Positions 10,353-20,000 of a DNA stretch of 64,000 nt are shown in pieces. The stretch lies in assembly GCA_933822405.4 (NCBI GenBank), contig CAKOGP040002302.1:99016-163015 (forward strand). The letters run 5' to 3'. Position 1 is the stretch's first letter; every line of letters starts with the position of its first letter. This stretch comes from Cylindrotheca closterium (lineage: Eukaryota > Bacillariophyta > Bacillariophyceae > Bacillariales > Bacillariaceae). The position numbers and the translations under genes were made by a program. Below the pieces are notes generated by a model. The model made no database searches. It saw only the letters and a program-made list of their open reading frames with translations, and had not been told where the DNA came from.

Positions 10353-10914
10353 TATGAAAAGGGTGCGTCGTCAGAGTGATAGCCTGTTGCTGGTATACGT
10401 TGCGTTGATCCCTCTGCAGCAGCAGATGACTCTTTGTACTGGCTGATAGCGTACCGGTACCATACTTCGTCGTCTGAGTTCGGAATTTTGGATCTTTTGG
10501 TTGCAGTTTTTCAGGCAGGCGGGGTATCTTCATCACTTGCTCGACTGACTCACTCGAGTCGCAAACGCGCCGGCCTGAAGGTACAGGAGACTCACAGCCC
10601 AAACCAAAAAGTACTGTATCATACATTGGCTGCAACTACTGTACTGTGGTAATACCGTCGATCTATGTGTAATGTTGCGTGGTATGTTACAAAGCGAGCA
10701 ACGGTACCGTCAAAAATACTGCCAAAAAGGCATAAAAGTAATAGTGCGTTTGACACAGATGACTCGAAATTCATATGTATTTTGAGCAACGGTACCGTAG
10801 TTATGTTACTTTCGTAACACTCCACATATAATGTACCGGTACCATGAACAATGACAACACTTAACATTTATGACCAGTACACGTATTTCATACAGGAATC
10901 ACTGCATCCGTGAT
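10353..10914. other. Intergenic with palindromic motifs
   Basis: No gene seen. Contains TACCGGTA at 10452-10459 and 10834-10841, and two copies of the phrase GAGCAACGGTACCGT near 10688 and 10783. This is the upstream region of the purine permease and the 3' flank of the amino-acid permease. Confidence 0.6.
10452..10841. repeat. Cluster of TACCGGTA and GGTACC palindromes
   Basis: Two exact TACCGGTA sites (10452-10459, 10834-10841), each extended to GTACCGGTAC. Between them are two GCAACGGTACCGT copies and a CTGTACTGTGGTA string near 10637 that recurs at 37.6 and 38.4 kb. Confidence 0.75.
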
Positions 10915-12694
10915 CTAATCTAAGCTCTTTAGAGCCATTCCAGCACCGATACCTCCCATTACGATGCCAAGCACTGCAGAAATCATGGCAACAAAGACTC
11001 CCAAGTCTTCACCCTTTCGCCTTTGCTTCTTGACTATAGCTCCGTACATCATCGCTGGGAAGACATAGGTCAATGCATTTCCAAGCATTGCTCCCCCAAA
11101 TGCAAGGACAAAACTGACATCGGTCAAAGAAATTGCCAGGTAAGTGATTCCTGCCAGAAGCCCAATCGTGACAAAGTTCATGATTCCTGCAGATCGCCGC
11201 TCCATTGGAACCTTTGCGAGATCCAGGAATCCATCCCTGCATCCCATGAATGCGAGAGGATACGAAAACAGCAGTGAAAATGAAACAGCAATCCGGCTGA
11301 TTCCCATCAAACTGTCGCTTCCAGCATAGTTGTTGAGAACGAGTCCATCACAGGCCTTCCCGAACGTCAAGAATCCAACAAGAGTAATGAACCCCATGAG
11401 GAAGATAGAAATTCCAAAGCCCCAGGACACCACCGAATTGAATCTTTGAACATTATTGTTTCGAAGTTCCGTGTAAAACTTGGGAGCATTGAAATGTGCC
11501 TAGTACATCGATGGAGATTTAAAAAGCACAATCATTAGCACAATTCACGAGTCAGCTGTTTCCATTGAATTTCTCCACACTTTCACTTACCATATAAGCA
11601 GTGCTCAACATGCACACCAAAATTAACGCATTCGATGACAGAACACCCTTCATTCCAATCTCTCCAAACTTTGGCTTCAAATGACGTGCCAGCTCCCCGA
11701 CAAGCTCGCCGCCACCATTCACACTATAGCTTCCATCCAACCACCGAGCTGCCATGGCACAGGTGGTATATACCATCCCAAAAACTCCAATGAAAGAATA
11801 TGGTGCCAACGATTTCAAATCCTTCTTCAAGCATAGTGGAGCTAAGATAAGGAGGGTAACACTCAAGAGTGTCTTGTTTCTATCAGTTTCCAGAAGGCTG
11901 GAGAAGGTATCTCCCAGCACCATTGAAAATGCAAGACAGGCAAGGAATGTTTTGAGAGTTCCAAACCAAGCAGGGATCCAGGAACTGTCCTCGCCCACGC
12001 TGAGGCTCCATGCTTCTCGATAACTTCTGGCGCCAGTATAGGAACATACTTTTCCAATCAATGAGAAACCATATCCAGACATGACACCAATGACGATTAT
12101 CAGCATAGCTGCAGGCACAAAGGCAGAGGGAGCACTACCATAAGCAGCGACGCCTGCAGGCAAACTCAGCACACCAACACCGACAATCGCTTTCACCAGC
12201 GAGATGATCTCACTAGCAACGCTCGCTCCTTCTGGTTCAATCTTCAACTTTTTTGGATTTTTCACAATCATCGGCTTGACAGCCACTGGCTTATTGAATG
12301 CTTCAATGAGAGACGTTTCAGGCTTTTCTTGCCGAGATGCGAGAATGGATCCGCCAAGAGCAGCGGAAGCAACCGCTAGTCCAACACCCACAATGGATTT
12401 GGTAACACCACTCGTTGCCTCTTCCGATGCATCCTTGGACGATTCTACAACTCGCTCCGGAGCTGTTGGAGGCGGTGGTGATAGTGGAACCTTTGCAACC
12501 TCTCGTGCAGTCCTCTTTTTCTCGGTACGAGTAGAAGATCTCTTAACGGTAGGTCGTTGTCCATGAAACGATTCGTACCCAACAACGCCCCATGATTTCT
12601 CAGGAATCCCAATCGGAAGTTTTTTCGACGACGCTACAAGAGTGATATTCGATATCGCAGCCAGCAAAATCAAGGGTCCCTTTGGCTTGACCAT
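10915..12694 (-). CDS. AAAP-family amino-acid permease (paralogue 1)
   Basis: Exons 11591-12694 and 10915-11499 join in phase 0 across a 91-bp intron, rebuilding TAYM|AHFNAPK, which matches the other two permeases in the window. I chose the ATG at 12694 because it starts a signal-like leader (MVKPKGPLILLAAISN); upstream Mets in frame exist near 12744 and 12808. The product is 562 aa: a long, low-complexity basic/proline N-terminal region of about 160 residues, then VGVGVLSLPAGVAA, the typical first helix of AAAP/SLC38-type transporters, and about eleven helices. It is the most divergent of the three paralogues and lacks the FAP/LxP plastid motif. Amino-acid or auxin-like solute transport is inferred from the family; substrate unknown. 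Confidence 0.82.
11500..11590 (-). other. Intron in AAAP paralogue 1
   Basis: 91 bp, GTAAGT donor and CTAG acceptor on the minus strand. It sits at the same protein position (before AHFNAPK or after it) as an intron in the plus-strand paralogue at 24.5 kb, consistent with shared ancestry. Confidence 0.85.
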
Positions 12695-12855
12695 CGTGAT
12701 TGGTGAGTTGCTTCGGAATACCGGGTATGATACGCGTCGGTTGTCCATAAAAAAGAATCCAAAACTGATATCCTTCAATGCGATCACGTCTGGCCTTTGC
12801 TCGATCATCCAGAATTTTTTGGACAATCATTGATAAGCCGTGTTCCCTGCACGAA

Positions 12856-12945
12856 CGGGTACACCCAAAATCAAAATTTACTAGTAATTTCCCCCTTTTA
12901 CGGGTACACCCTAAATCAAAATTTACTAGTAATTTCCCCCTTTTT
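12856..12945 (+). repeat. 45-bp tandem repeat, two units
   Basis: Units 12856-12900 and 12901-12945 begin CGGGTACACCC and end with a pyrimidine run. They differ at only a few positions. The array lies just outside the left arm of the foldback element. Confidence 0.9.
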
Positions 12946-12963
12946 CGACATTATTACACCTTA

Positions 12964-13696
12964 TCGAACAGTTTTCCAATTTAACTTCCACACACAACCT
13001 TCCCTATTGTTAGTTGAGTTACATGGTGTATTTGGATCTTCAGTGGCCAAATTTGGCGAAGAGGACTTAGTGGCTGAAATTCCGGTCGGAGTAGTCAAAT
13101 ATGCGTAGATTTTGTACTGGCTCTACATATGAGGCAATTTGTGGTTAAGATGTGGGCAATATTGTACCTTCAACAAACTATTTTCGATTCTGGCTTCTGC
13201 ACAAAACGTGCGCAATCTGTAACTGGGCTAGATGGTGTACTTGGATCTCATTTTGGCAATATTTGACTTAGCGTTGGAGTTGGTGATTTTGAGATCGCTG
13301 ATTGAGAATCCTCAAATGAATCGACTACCACGACAAGCTCAAAAAACCTCCAAATTATCACCTAATACTGCTTATTTCTCTATGCGAAATGTTGACAACC
13401 TCCATCCAAGTACTCAATCTAGCTCTATTACAAATACCGAATGGTGTGTGCAGAAGCCAGAATTGAAAATAGTTTGTTGAAGGTACCATATTGCTTACAT
13501 CTTGACCACAAATTGCCTCATGTGTAGAGCCAGTAGTACAAAATCTACGCATATTTGACTACTCCGACCGGAATTTCAGCCACTGAGTCCTCTTCGCCAA
13601 ATTTGGCCACTGAAGATCCAAATACACCATGTAACTCAACTATCAACTAACAATAGGGAAGGTTGTGTGTGGAAGTTAAATTGGAAAACTGTTCGA
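12964..13696. mobile_element. Foldback (long inverted repeat) element
   Basis: The left arm (about 12964-13246) and right arm (about 13405-13696) are inverted copies beginning TCGAACAGTTTTCC. Identity is high in the outer 200 bp (small indels such as a 7-base duplication TAGTTGA in the right arm) and lower inward. The loop of about 160 bp is unique. No transposase or other frame is inside. It resembles a non-autonomous foldback transposon or MITE; alternatively a locus producing hairpin RNA. No clear target-site duplication is visible. Confidence 0.8.
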
Positions 13697-13760
13697 AAAG
13701 GTTTGAACCTTTGATCTTCGATGACCTTACAGTATTCGTACACTCGTACGGTACCGTACG

Positions 13761-13818
13761 AAAAGCAAGGTTGTGAAAGCCGACAAGTCATTATTTTACG
13801 GAACTCGGCTCTTTTGAT
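13761..13818 (+). repeat. Direct repeat, left copy
   Basis: Starts AAAAGCAAGGTTGTGAAAG and contains TTTTACGGAACTCG. The partner is at 14729-14795, roughly 80-85% identical by eye with a 7-9 base insertion. The two flank a decayed segment. Confidence 0.75.
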
Positions 13819-13891
13819 AGGTTGGGTAAGACGTTTGCATCTGTATAGGCAGAGGCTCTCATGCCAGTGTTAAATCTAGGAGGAGGCCGCG

Positions 13892-14724
13892 ATGACTGAG
13901 ACTTCGTATGAAATATTGACTAACCCAAGGTATGTCAACATGCGTATGTGTCATACAACATGTTCAGGCGCAGCCGTCAAGGTTATCTTTCTACTAATTA
14001 TAAGGATGACTCAAGGGGTAGAGCTAATGCATGATGATTTGGGCGAATATACTACGAGCAAATATGGGAATGTGTATATTCCCATTATCCCGATGCCTGA
14101 GAAAACTACTACTCGAATGCCAATACCTGAGCAAGTATAAGAAAAATTAGAAAAATTAGCTACCCCCGACGAGAGGACATGGCCGATAGATATCGAGGTG
14201 ACTCTCAATTCAACTAGGTATCCTGAAAAGATTGTAGAGCACAATGGTCCGCGTCTCCAACAGAACTCGTGCGGAGACTGACTGGGTAAACCTGCATTTC
14301 CCGAAGCAAATACGTCGCCTTATTACGACCTCTCTATCTCTGGGATGTTGACAAACTACTACATGTCATACGGTAGTGGTGTTGCGTGGATAAATACAGG
14401 GGACGGTATGCGTATTAGAAAGATCGGGACGAAATCATCAATGAAGTACGCTCGCATCCTGTGTCAATAGTTTATCGACAGTGGTACATGATGGGCTTGT
14501 GCGGGTCGAGACTATTAACCAGAACCCGACTCTGATGCCTCAGGCTACCGTAAGTGTTATGTACTCATCTGGCTCACCGAGTAAGATATACGATTAGGCA
14601 GACGGGGCAGCGTCGGGCTTCTACACCCGCTCCGACGGTAAGGTAGTTCTAACAAGGGTAGCAGGTGGCGTTAACCGGAGGAACGCGCTAATACTGGCGG
14701 CAGACGCCTCTGAGTGGTTACCAT
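13892..14724 (+). pseudogene. Decayed coding-like segment of unknown origin
   Basis: Coding-like stretches in different frames are broken by stops and frame changes. 13892-14140 is open (82 codons), the same frame reopens at about 14141-14278, 14282-14470 is open again, and a third stretch (about 14458-14724) in another frame is interrupted by a TAG near 14600. The predicted fragments look protein-like (for example SISGMLTNYYMSYG; GGVNRRNALILAADASEW), and base composition is more GC-rich than its surroundings. I do not recognise the family. Direct repeats at both ends suggest an insertion. I cannot tell whether it came from a virus, a bacterium or a host gene. Confidence 0.35.
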
Positions 14725-14728
14725 TACA

Positions 14729-14795
14729 AAAAGCAAGGTTGTGAAAGTTGGTAAGGACCAGAAGTCATTCTTTTACGGAACTCGACTCTTTCTCT
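14729..14795 (+). repeat. Direct repeat, right copy
   Basis: Partner of 13761-13818, starting AAAAGCAAGGTTGTGAAAG. The internal insertion GGACCAGAAG distinguishes it. Confidence 0.75.
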
Positions 14796-14846
14796 TGATT
14801 GAAAGAAAGACCCTGATCGTAGTGTGAAAGATAGTCTTTAAGTTAA

Positions 14847-14911
14847 CCCGATCCCGCCTCTCCCTGGGAGGTTGCAGCGAACCAAATTTTGGTTCACCGC
14901 CGGGGATCGGG
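14847..14911 (+). other. Potential three-way-junction structure
   Basis: An outer stem pairs CCCGATCCC (14847-14855) with GGGATCGGG (14903-14911). Inside lie two small hairpins: CCTC/GAGG (14857-14871) and GAACCAA/TTGGTTC (14879-14895). The same fold could form in DNA or RNA. Function unknown. Confidence 0.5.
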
Positions 14912-15075
14912 CTTGACAGCTAGTAACAACTTTTAGCCCAATGACCCCCCTAATCTACTAGACTCAGGTGGCACGAAGTCTGCGGACTCTGGAGCGTGTG
15001 TGGAGCAACTGTAGAATAGCGGAGCACTCGCGTACATCATAGTTCAACCTACAAAAACATTATTTGTTTTAGCGT

Positions 15076-16101
15076 TTAAGTACATTGATCTTTCTCAATC
15101 CATCCCTGCAAAATGTTCAATAATCTTATTGGATGATTCGTGACGATCCCTGCTGCACCGTTCTCAATTGCGTAGGACAGGGTCTCAGCTGTGTCAATTG
15201 TCCAGGCAATGATAGGCATGCCTCGGATTTTCGAAAAGTAATCCTTTTCAAACTTGTACGAGGCGACATATGAGCGAATTGAAGGGTTGCTCTGAACAGT
15301 CCCTTTTACCTTTGCAATATTCCTATCGTTGTCCTCTCGATCTCGCAAAACCAAGCCCACGTTTCCGCGAGATGGGTTCGGTCCTACATGTTTCAGCATA
15401 TCAACGCCAGGTCCGATCTCGCCTTCCTTTAGTGGGTTAGCGCAAATAGCAACATTGTCTCGAATGCCTAGATCTACCAGCTTGTCAAGAATGTCATCCA
15501 TGTGTTTGGCAGTCAGATTGGGACCCTTGAGATCCACATTGAACAACGGTCCTTCAAGATAATTAGACCCTTTGGCGTAAAACGGCTTCTTTGTGGCCTC
15601 ATTATTGACAAGTGATGCATAGTGCTCAAAGACCGTGTACAGTAGAGGGTATCCTTCTTTGTCCGCACCCAATTTCCGCATTTCTTCCAAAGTGTAAGCG
15701 GCAGAATCAAAATTTTGGGAATTGTTAGGGCTGATTCTGGGTATCAGTCGAACTGGATGGGACGCTAGCAACTGTCCATCCTTGGTGGTGACAGCGTCAA
15801 TATCGAAGCATTTGATTCCCTTTGCCCAGAATGCCGACATTGCCTTTAGCGAACCAACAACTTGATTTTCCGGTGGATCGAGTAGCTGATGGGAACAGAT
15901 CCTGAATTGTTTCAGAGCTGAGCATTGTGGGTTAAGATGTAATTCATGAGCCCCACGAAGACTGCTTCGGGAAGAAGAGGAAAACGCCAAGAGAAGGACA
16001 CAAAATAGAACTGTCGCGGATGTCACTCGTTGTATCTGTCGATGATTCTTGTTTGGTGACAAGGGCTTTGCATTGGGACCTGTTTTTTGGAGACAAATCA
16101 T
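15076..16101 (-). CDS. Glycerophosphodiester phosphodiesterase (GDPD)-like membrane-anchored protein
   Basis: An intronless frame; I chose the first ATG, at 16101 (341 aa), because the longer frame only starts with GTG and contains a poly-Gln run from a CAA/TTG repeat. A hydrophobic segment (TSATVLFCVLLLAFSSS, about residues 26-42) fits a signal anchor or signal peptide. The GDPD fold is supported by SHQLLDPPEN (place of the usual HRG), FDIDAVTTKDGQLLASHP (usual E-D and HD motif) and C-terminal PIIAWTIDTAE and GIVTNHP. The first motif is unusual (HQ not HR), so catalysis on glycerophosphodiesters is likely but not certain. Expected in the secretory pathway or outside the membrane. Confidence 0.72.
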   Translation of the reverse strand: MICLQKTGPNAKPLSPNKNHRQIQRVTSATVLFCVLLLAFSSSSRSSLRGAHELHLNPQCSALKQFRICSHQLLDPPENQVVGSLKAMSAFWAKGIKCFDIDAVTTKDGQLLASHPVRLIPRISPNNSQNFDSAAYTLEEMRKLGADKEGYPLLYTVFEHYASLVNNEATKKPFYAKGSNYLEGPLFNVDLKGPNLTAKHMDDILDKLVDLGIRDNVAICANPLKEGEIGPGVDMLKHVGPNPSRGNVGLVLRDREDNDRNIAKVKGTVQSNPSIRSYVASYKFEKDYFSKIRGMPIIAWTIDTAETLSYAIENGAAGIVTNHPIRLLNILQGWIEKDQCT

Positions 16102-16332
16102 CGCTTCATGGTATGTATACCGAAATGAGCTGTGCAATGGTGGGGTCTGTTGTTGTTGTTGTTGTTGCTGTCCACTGCAGGGAACGTTCACGGTTTCAGG
16201 TTGACCTTCTCAGGTTGGCATTGGCGAAGAGATTTTTCTCATTGCGTCCTTCCGTCACTCGTTGGTGATAAAAATCAATAACCAATCGATCGATCTGACA
16301 ACAACACGAAGACAAAAATCATCAACAACACC

Positions 16333-16977
16333 ATGGCAACTGGTACTAACAAGAGAAAGACAAGCTCACCACCTGCTGGCTACGTCTGCAATCTTTGTAA
16401 GATAGGAGGCCATTGGATTCAACAATGTCCCCAAAAATCCAAGTCGAAGAAAAGAAAGACAGGCCACATCCCAGTGCCTGGCGTGGATCCATCGCAAAAG
16501 GATATCGAACTAGCAAGAGAGCTACAGAAGCTAAAAGCTCCAAACTGCTTTTGCGGCAAACCTTCGCGTCTAAAGAAAGTTAAAAAATCAAATGTCAATG
16601 AAAATTCAAGGGCAGTTGGGAAGTACTTCTTCTTCTGTGCATCCAAGAAATCAGACGATCCCTGTCGTTTCGCGAGACCTGTAAAAGAACATCGCCAACG
16701 CAGCAAGGGCCAAAGTGCCAAGGCGGATGAAAGCAACCCGACAATTAACGAAAAAACAGTCGAATCAGCAGCACAAGATCCAGGCGCCAGTTGCTCAGGC
16801 AATGATGACGAAGACAACAACGATCTTGCGAGCAAGAAAAAGTCAGGCAAGACCGAAGAGTCGCCTCCTCAGGTCTCAGATGGTTCAAAGAGTGGAGACA
16901 GCTCTAGCGATACCTCTAGTGTTGATACCTCAAGCGTTGGCTCTAGTAGCTCAGATGACAGCTCTGATGAAGAGTAG
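16333..16977 (+). CDS. CCHC zinc-knuckle plus GRF-type zinc-finger protein
   Basis: 214 aa from an ATG at 16333. Residues 19-32 form a zinc knuckle (C19-x2-C22-x4-H27-x4-C32). From residue 72 a GRF-type finger follows (CFCGKPS...KYFFFCASKK...CRF), a fold that binds single-stranded DNA in APE2, TOP3A and NEIL3. The region between is lysine-rich (KSKSKKRK, nuclear-localisation-like). The last 100 residues are acidic and serine-rich (SSDDSSDEE). A nuclear nucleic-acid-binding role is inferred. It diverges from the GDPD-like gene with a 231-bp shared upstream region. Confidence 0.75.
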   Translation: MATGTNKRKTSSPPAGYVCNLCKIGGHWIQQCPQKSKSKKRKTGHIPVPGVDPSQKDIELARELQKLKAPNCFCGKPSRLKKVKKSNVNENSRAVGKYFFFCASKKSDDPCRFARPVKEHRQRSKGQSAKADESNPTINEKTVESAAQDPGASCSGNDDEDNNDLASKKKSGKTEESPPQVSDGSKSGDSSSDTSSVDTSSVGSSSSDDSSDEE

Positions 16978-17040
16978 TCTTTGTGTACTAATATAGTCCT
17001 ATGTTGTACTATTACGTTCTCTAATACATCAAGTGTAGTA

Positions 17041-20000
17041 TCAAGTCATTTCTTTTTTGGCGGCAGCAGTAGAAGACCAATTTCCAGTTTGCCCATTGAA
17101 GCTTTGCTGCGACATTGATTGTGTAGAGCGCTGTTTTGCCTTCTCCAAGTCTAATTTCCACTTTTTCTTCACTGCCTCTGATTGTGCTGGTGCTTGCTGA
17201 AAGAAACTGGCTAGTTCTCTACAAAGTCCTTGGTATCCTCCTACCACAGGATTCCCTCCAACACCTCTGGACTGATGCATCGTCAAAGTTCTCATATGGT
17301 GACGCATCCACTTTGGAAGGTTCTTTTGGGCTCGGCAGATACCATCATTGGGTGATCCATCATCACAGTGCCTCGAATCCATCATCACAACCACACCATA
17401 GTCCGCACCATGTCGAATGCACCGACCAAGAGCTTGGGCCAGTGCACGGTAGGCCTGTTGAGAATACCATTCTTCGCCCGGTAAGAGACTTGTGTTTTTG
17501 TTGATACGCCGTTGCTCGTCATTGTAGCACCTCTTGGCTTTGATCGCTCGATCAGCAAAGGAAGGAAATGGGAGACCAACACAAATCACGCAGCGAGCAT
17601 TGTCATCGTTGAACGAAATTCCTTCACTCATCTTTCCCCGAAAGACTGCCAGCAATATGCAATTGCCAGTCTGCTTGATTTGCTCCGCATATTCTGCCTT
17701 TGCTTCTTCAAACTTCTCTTGGTTACCAGTAGGCTCGACTATGACTTTTCCTTTTGAGCAAAGAAGACGACCCCAAATTTCTGGTGATTTGAACTGGTTG
17801 CGCATGAAGTTGAAACCGGTCGGGTTCCAACAGTTGATACATTTGTTAAGAAAGCTATAGCTTGGCAAAAAAACCAAAACACCCCCGCGTGGTATTGCTT
17901 CTATAAGTGTGGCAATTGCTTCTCCAAGTCGAGGGAAGTACGACGGATTCTTGTAGTTGTTGTAGTTTACAGTGAGGGGTGATCCATCAGGGAAGTGCCC
18001 AATAGAAACAGCAAACAGTTGCTTTTGGAGGTTGACAACATGATTGGCTTCCAACGGTTTGGGCCGGACCTGAAGTCTTCCATTTTTCAATGGAATCTCC
18101 GAATCCTTTATCTTGCTGTCATTGACAGCAGAGGGCAACTGGTCAGAGGAGCCCTGAGATAGCTTTGTTGGGCTGGAAGAATTGGGGGATTGAGACAAAG
18201 GTTTCTCTTTTGGTGGATAGAGACCCAATTCCGAACAGAGCGAGGGAATAGGTGCCAGAGATCCAGAAGCAAGGATCACACTATGACATTTTTCTCGAAG
18301 ATCTTCCAACATTACGCCCGGAGAAAGTAATCGGAGAACTAGATGACATTCCCACTGTGGAATACCTCCATCGCAGAATGCACCATGGAAAACAGGTTGG
18401 CGCCCAGGGACCAAATACCCCCTTTCGTTCTTAGTTGTGCATGGTTCATGCCAGCATGCGGAACGGGGTACGTTCGGATGAGCTTCTGTGCTTGGAAAAG
18501 CATGCGGAAGCCTTCGTGGTTTCCTGCGCCATTTTTGCTGTTCCATAAGCGCTTTGTATTCCTCTTCGTCCATACCTGTTGCATAATCCATGTTCCCATT
18601 TGGTTTCATTGTCAAGGCTAAATAAAAATGTCTGTAGCAAAAGTGTCAGTTTTGGTTTGATAGAAGAATGGATGTGTCTGAGGCTGCACACAGAAACACA
18701 CACATGCACACACACTGACGTACTCTGGGGATCTGGAAGCAATGGCAAATTTCTGGAAGAGGCCGAGTACTTCCAGCAAAGCTGAATTGGACTCAGAATT
18801 AGCCTCCATTGCTTTACTAGTAAGGTGCGACTCTAGAACTTCTGCTTGCCTGAGAAGGACTTCGCACTTCAACTTAGTAGCCTGCAATTCCTCCAGCATA
18901 CTGGCACAACCGACAGTTTTCCCCTGGATGCCGTATCCACTGGGTCCAGAATACTTAACTTCTACTTCATGGTCGTCAGGGAGACTTCGTTTCTTATGTT
19001 CCGCTCTGATTTTCTCAAAACCTATTCGAGAAGAAAATGAGACTACGTATCAATTTTTATATGGTAAAGAAAAGCAATGAACTGTACCTGGACTGGATTC
19101 AAACCTGAGCCTCTCGTTTCTCATGTACGACACAAGCCGCTCGATGAAAAGAAGGAGCTCATGAGCAACTTCAGGATATGACATTTGCTTTGATGTACCA
19201 ACCCCACCCTCCATCTCTATGCAGAGAAAATCGTCTTCTTCGCGGATTCGTTGATGTATGACTACAAGCAAGGAATTCATCATTTGGCAAAGATCAAGCT
19301 CTCGAAAGTCACCACTGCCGCTCTCTTTAAGTGTGTCCTCGACATTGTGCGCCTCGTCAAGTACTACTATCGAGTCTTTGAGCGATATTTGCATGGATTT
19401 CCGAATCGATGCATCTAGAATGTAGTTGTATGGAGCAAAAATAAGATCAGCGTGGGATTTCAAAGCCCGCGACATGTAATAGGGACAGGCAGATTCTTCG
19501 GAGTAGGATGCTACCATCGAAGTATCTCTTTGGTTCACTTCCTTGTTCTCGTAGTCCCTCATGACATCAAGAATCAGAGGATCCTCAGTCACAGTCATTA
19601 TTCTTTCGACCATTTGATCCACATTAGTCCACATTGAATCTTCCCCATTCACGGCAACAATCCAATCTCCTGCTCTAAGACTGCGTGTCTCGGCTGCAGG
19701 AGTCCCATTTCGAAGCGAGTTCACTATACAACCACCGCCTTCGCGGCTTGACAACAGTATCCCAAATGACCCTTTTCCATCTTCTCTATAAAGAGCAATG
19801 CCTTTTTCCAAGTTTGGGTTCTTTCCAAATGCCACCAGATCTTCTATATCGTGGACTCCCAACTTAGATGCCTCTCCACCCACGGAACACGTTGCAATCC
19901 GGTGGGTGTTCCAAATATACCGAGATTGCATTGCTGACATATTTTTGCGGTTTGTGAGGTTCATATAGTGCGAGCATATGGGTTTTTCTTGCCTTGCATT

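Larger units (their letters stand above)
12695..15075. other. Gene-poor region rich in repeats
   Basis: Contains, in order, a 45-bp tandem repeat (12856-12945), a large foldback element (about 12964-13696), a decayed segment between direct repeats (13761-14795) and a structured GC-rich stretch (14847-14911). No intact gene is seen. Confidence 0.7.

Noticed and set aside
14458..14724. Viral capsid assignment for the decayed segment
   Set aside because: The likeness is a few residues only; without a search it cannot be claimed.
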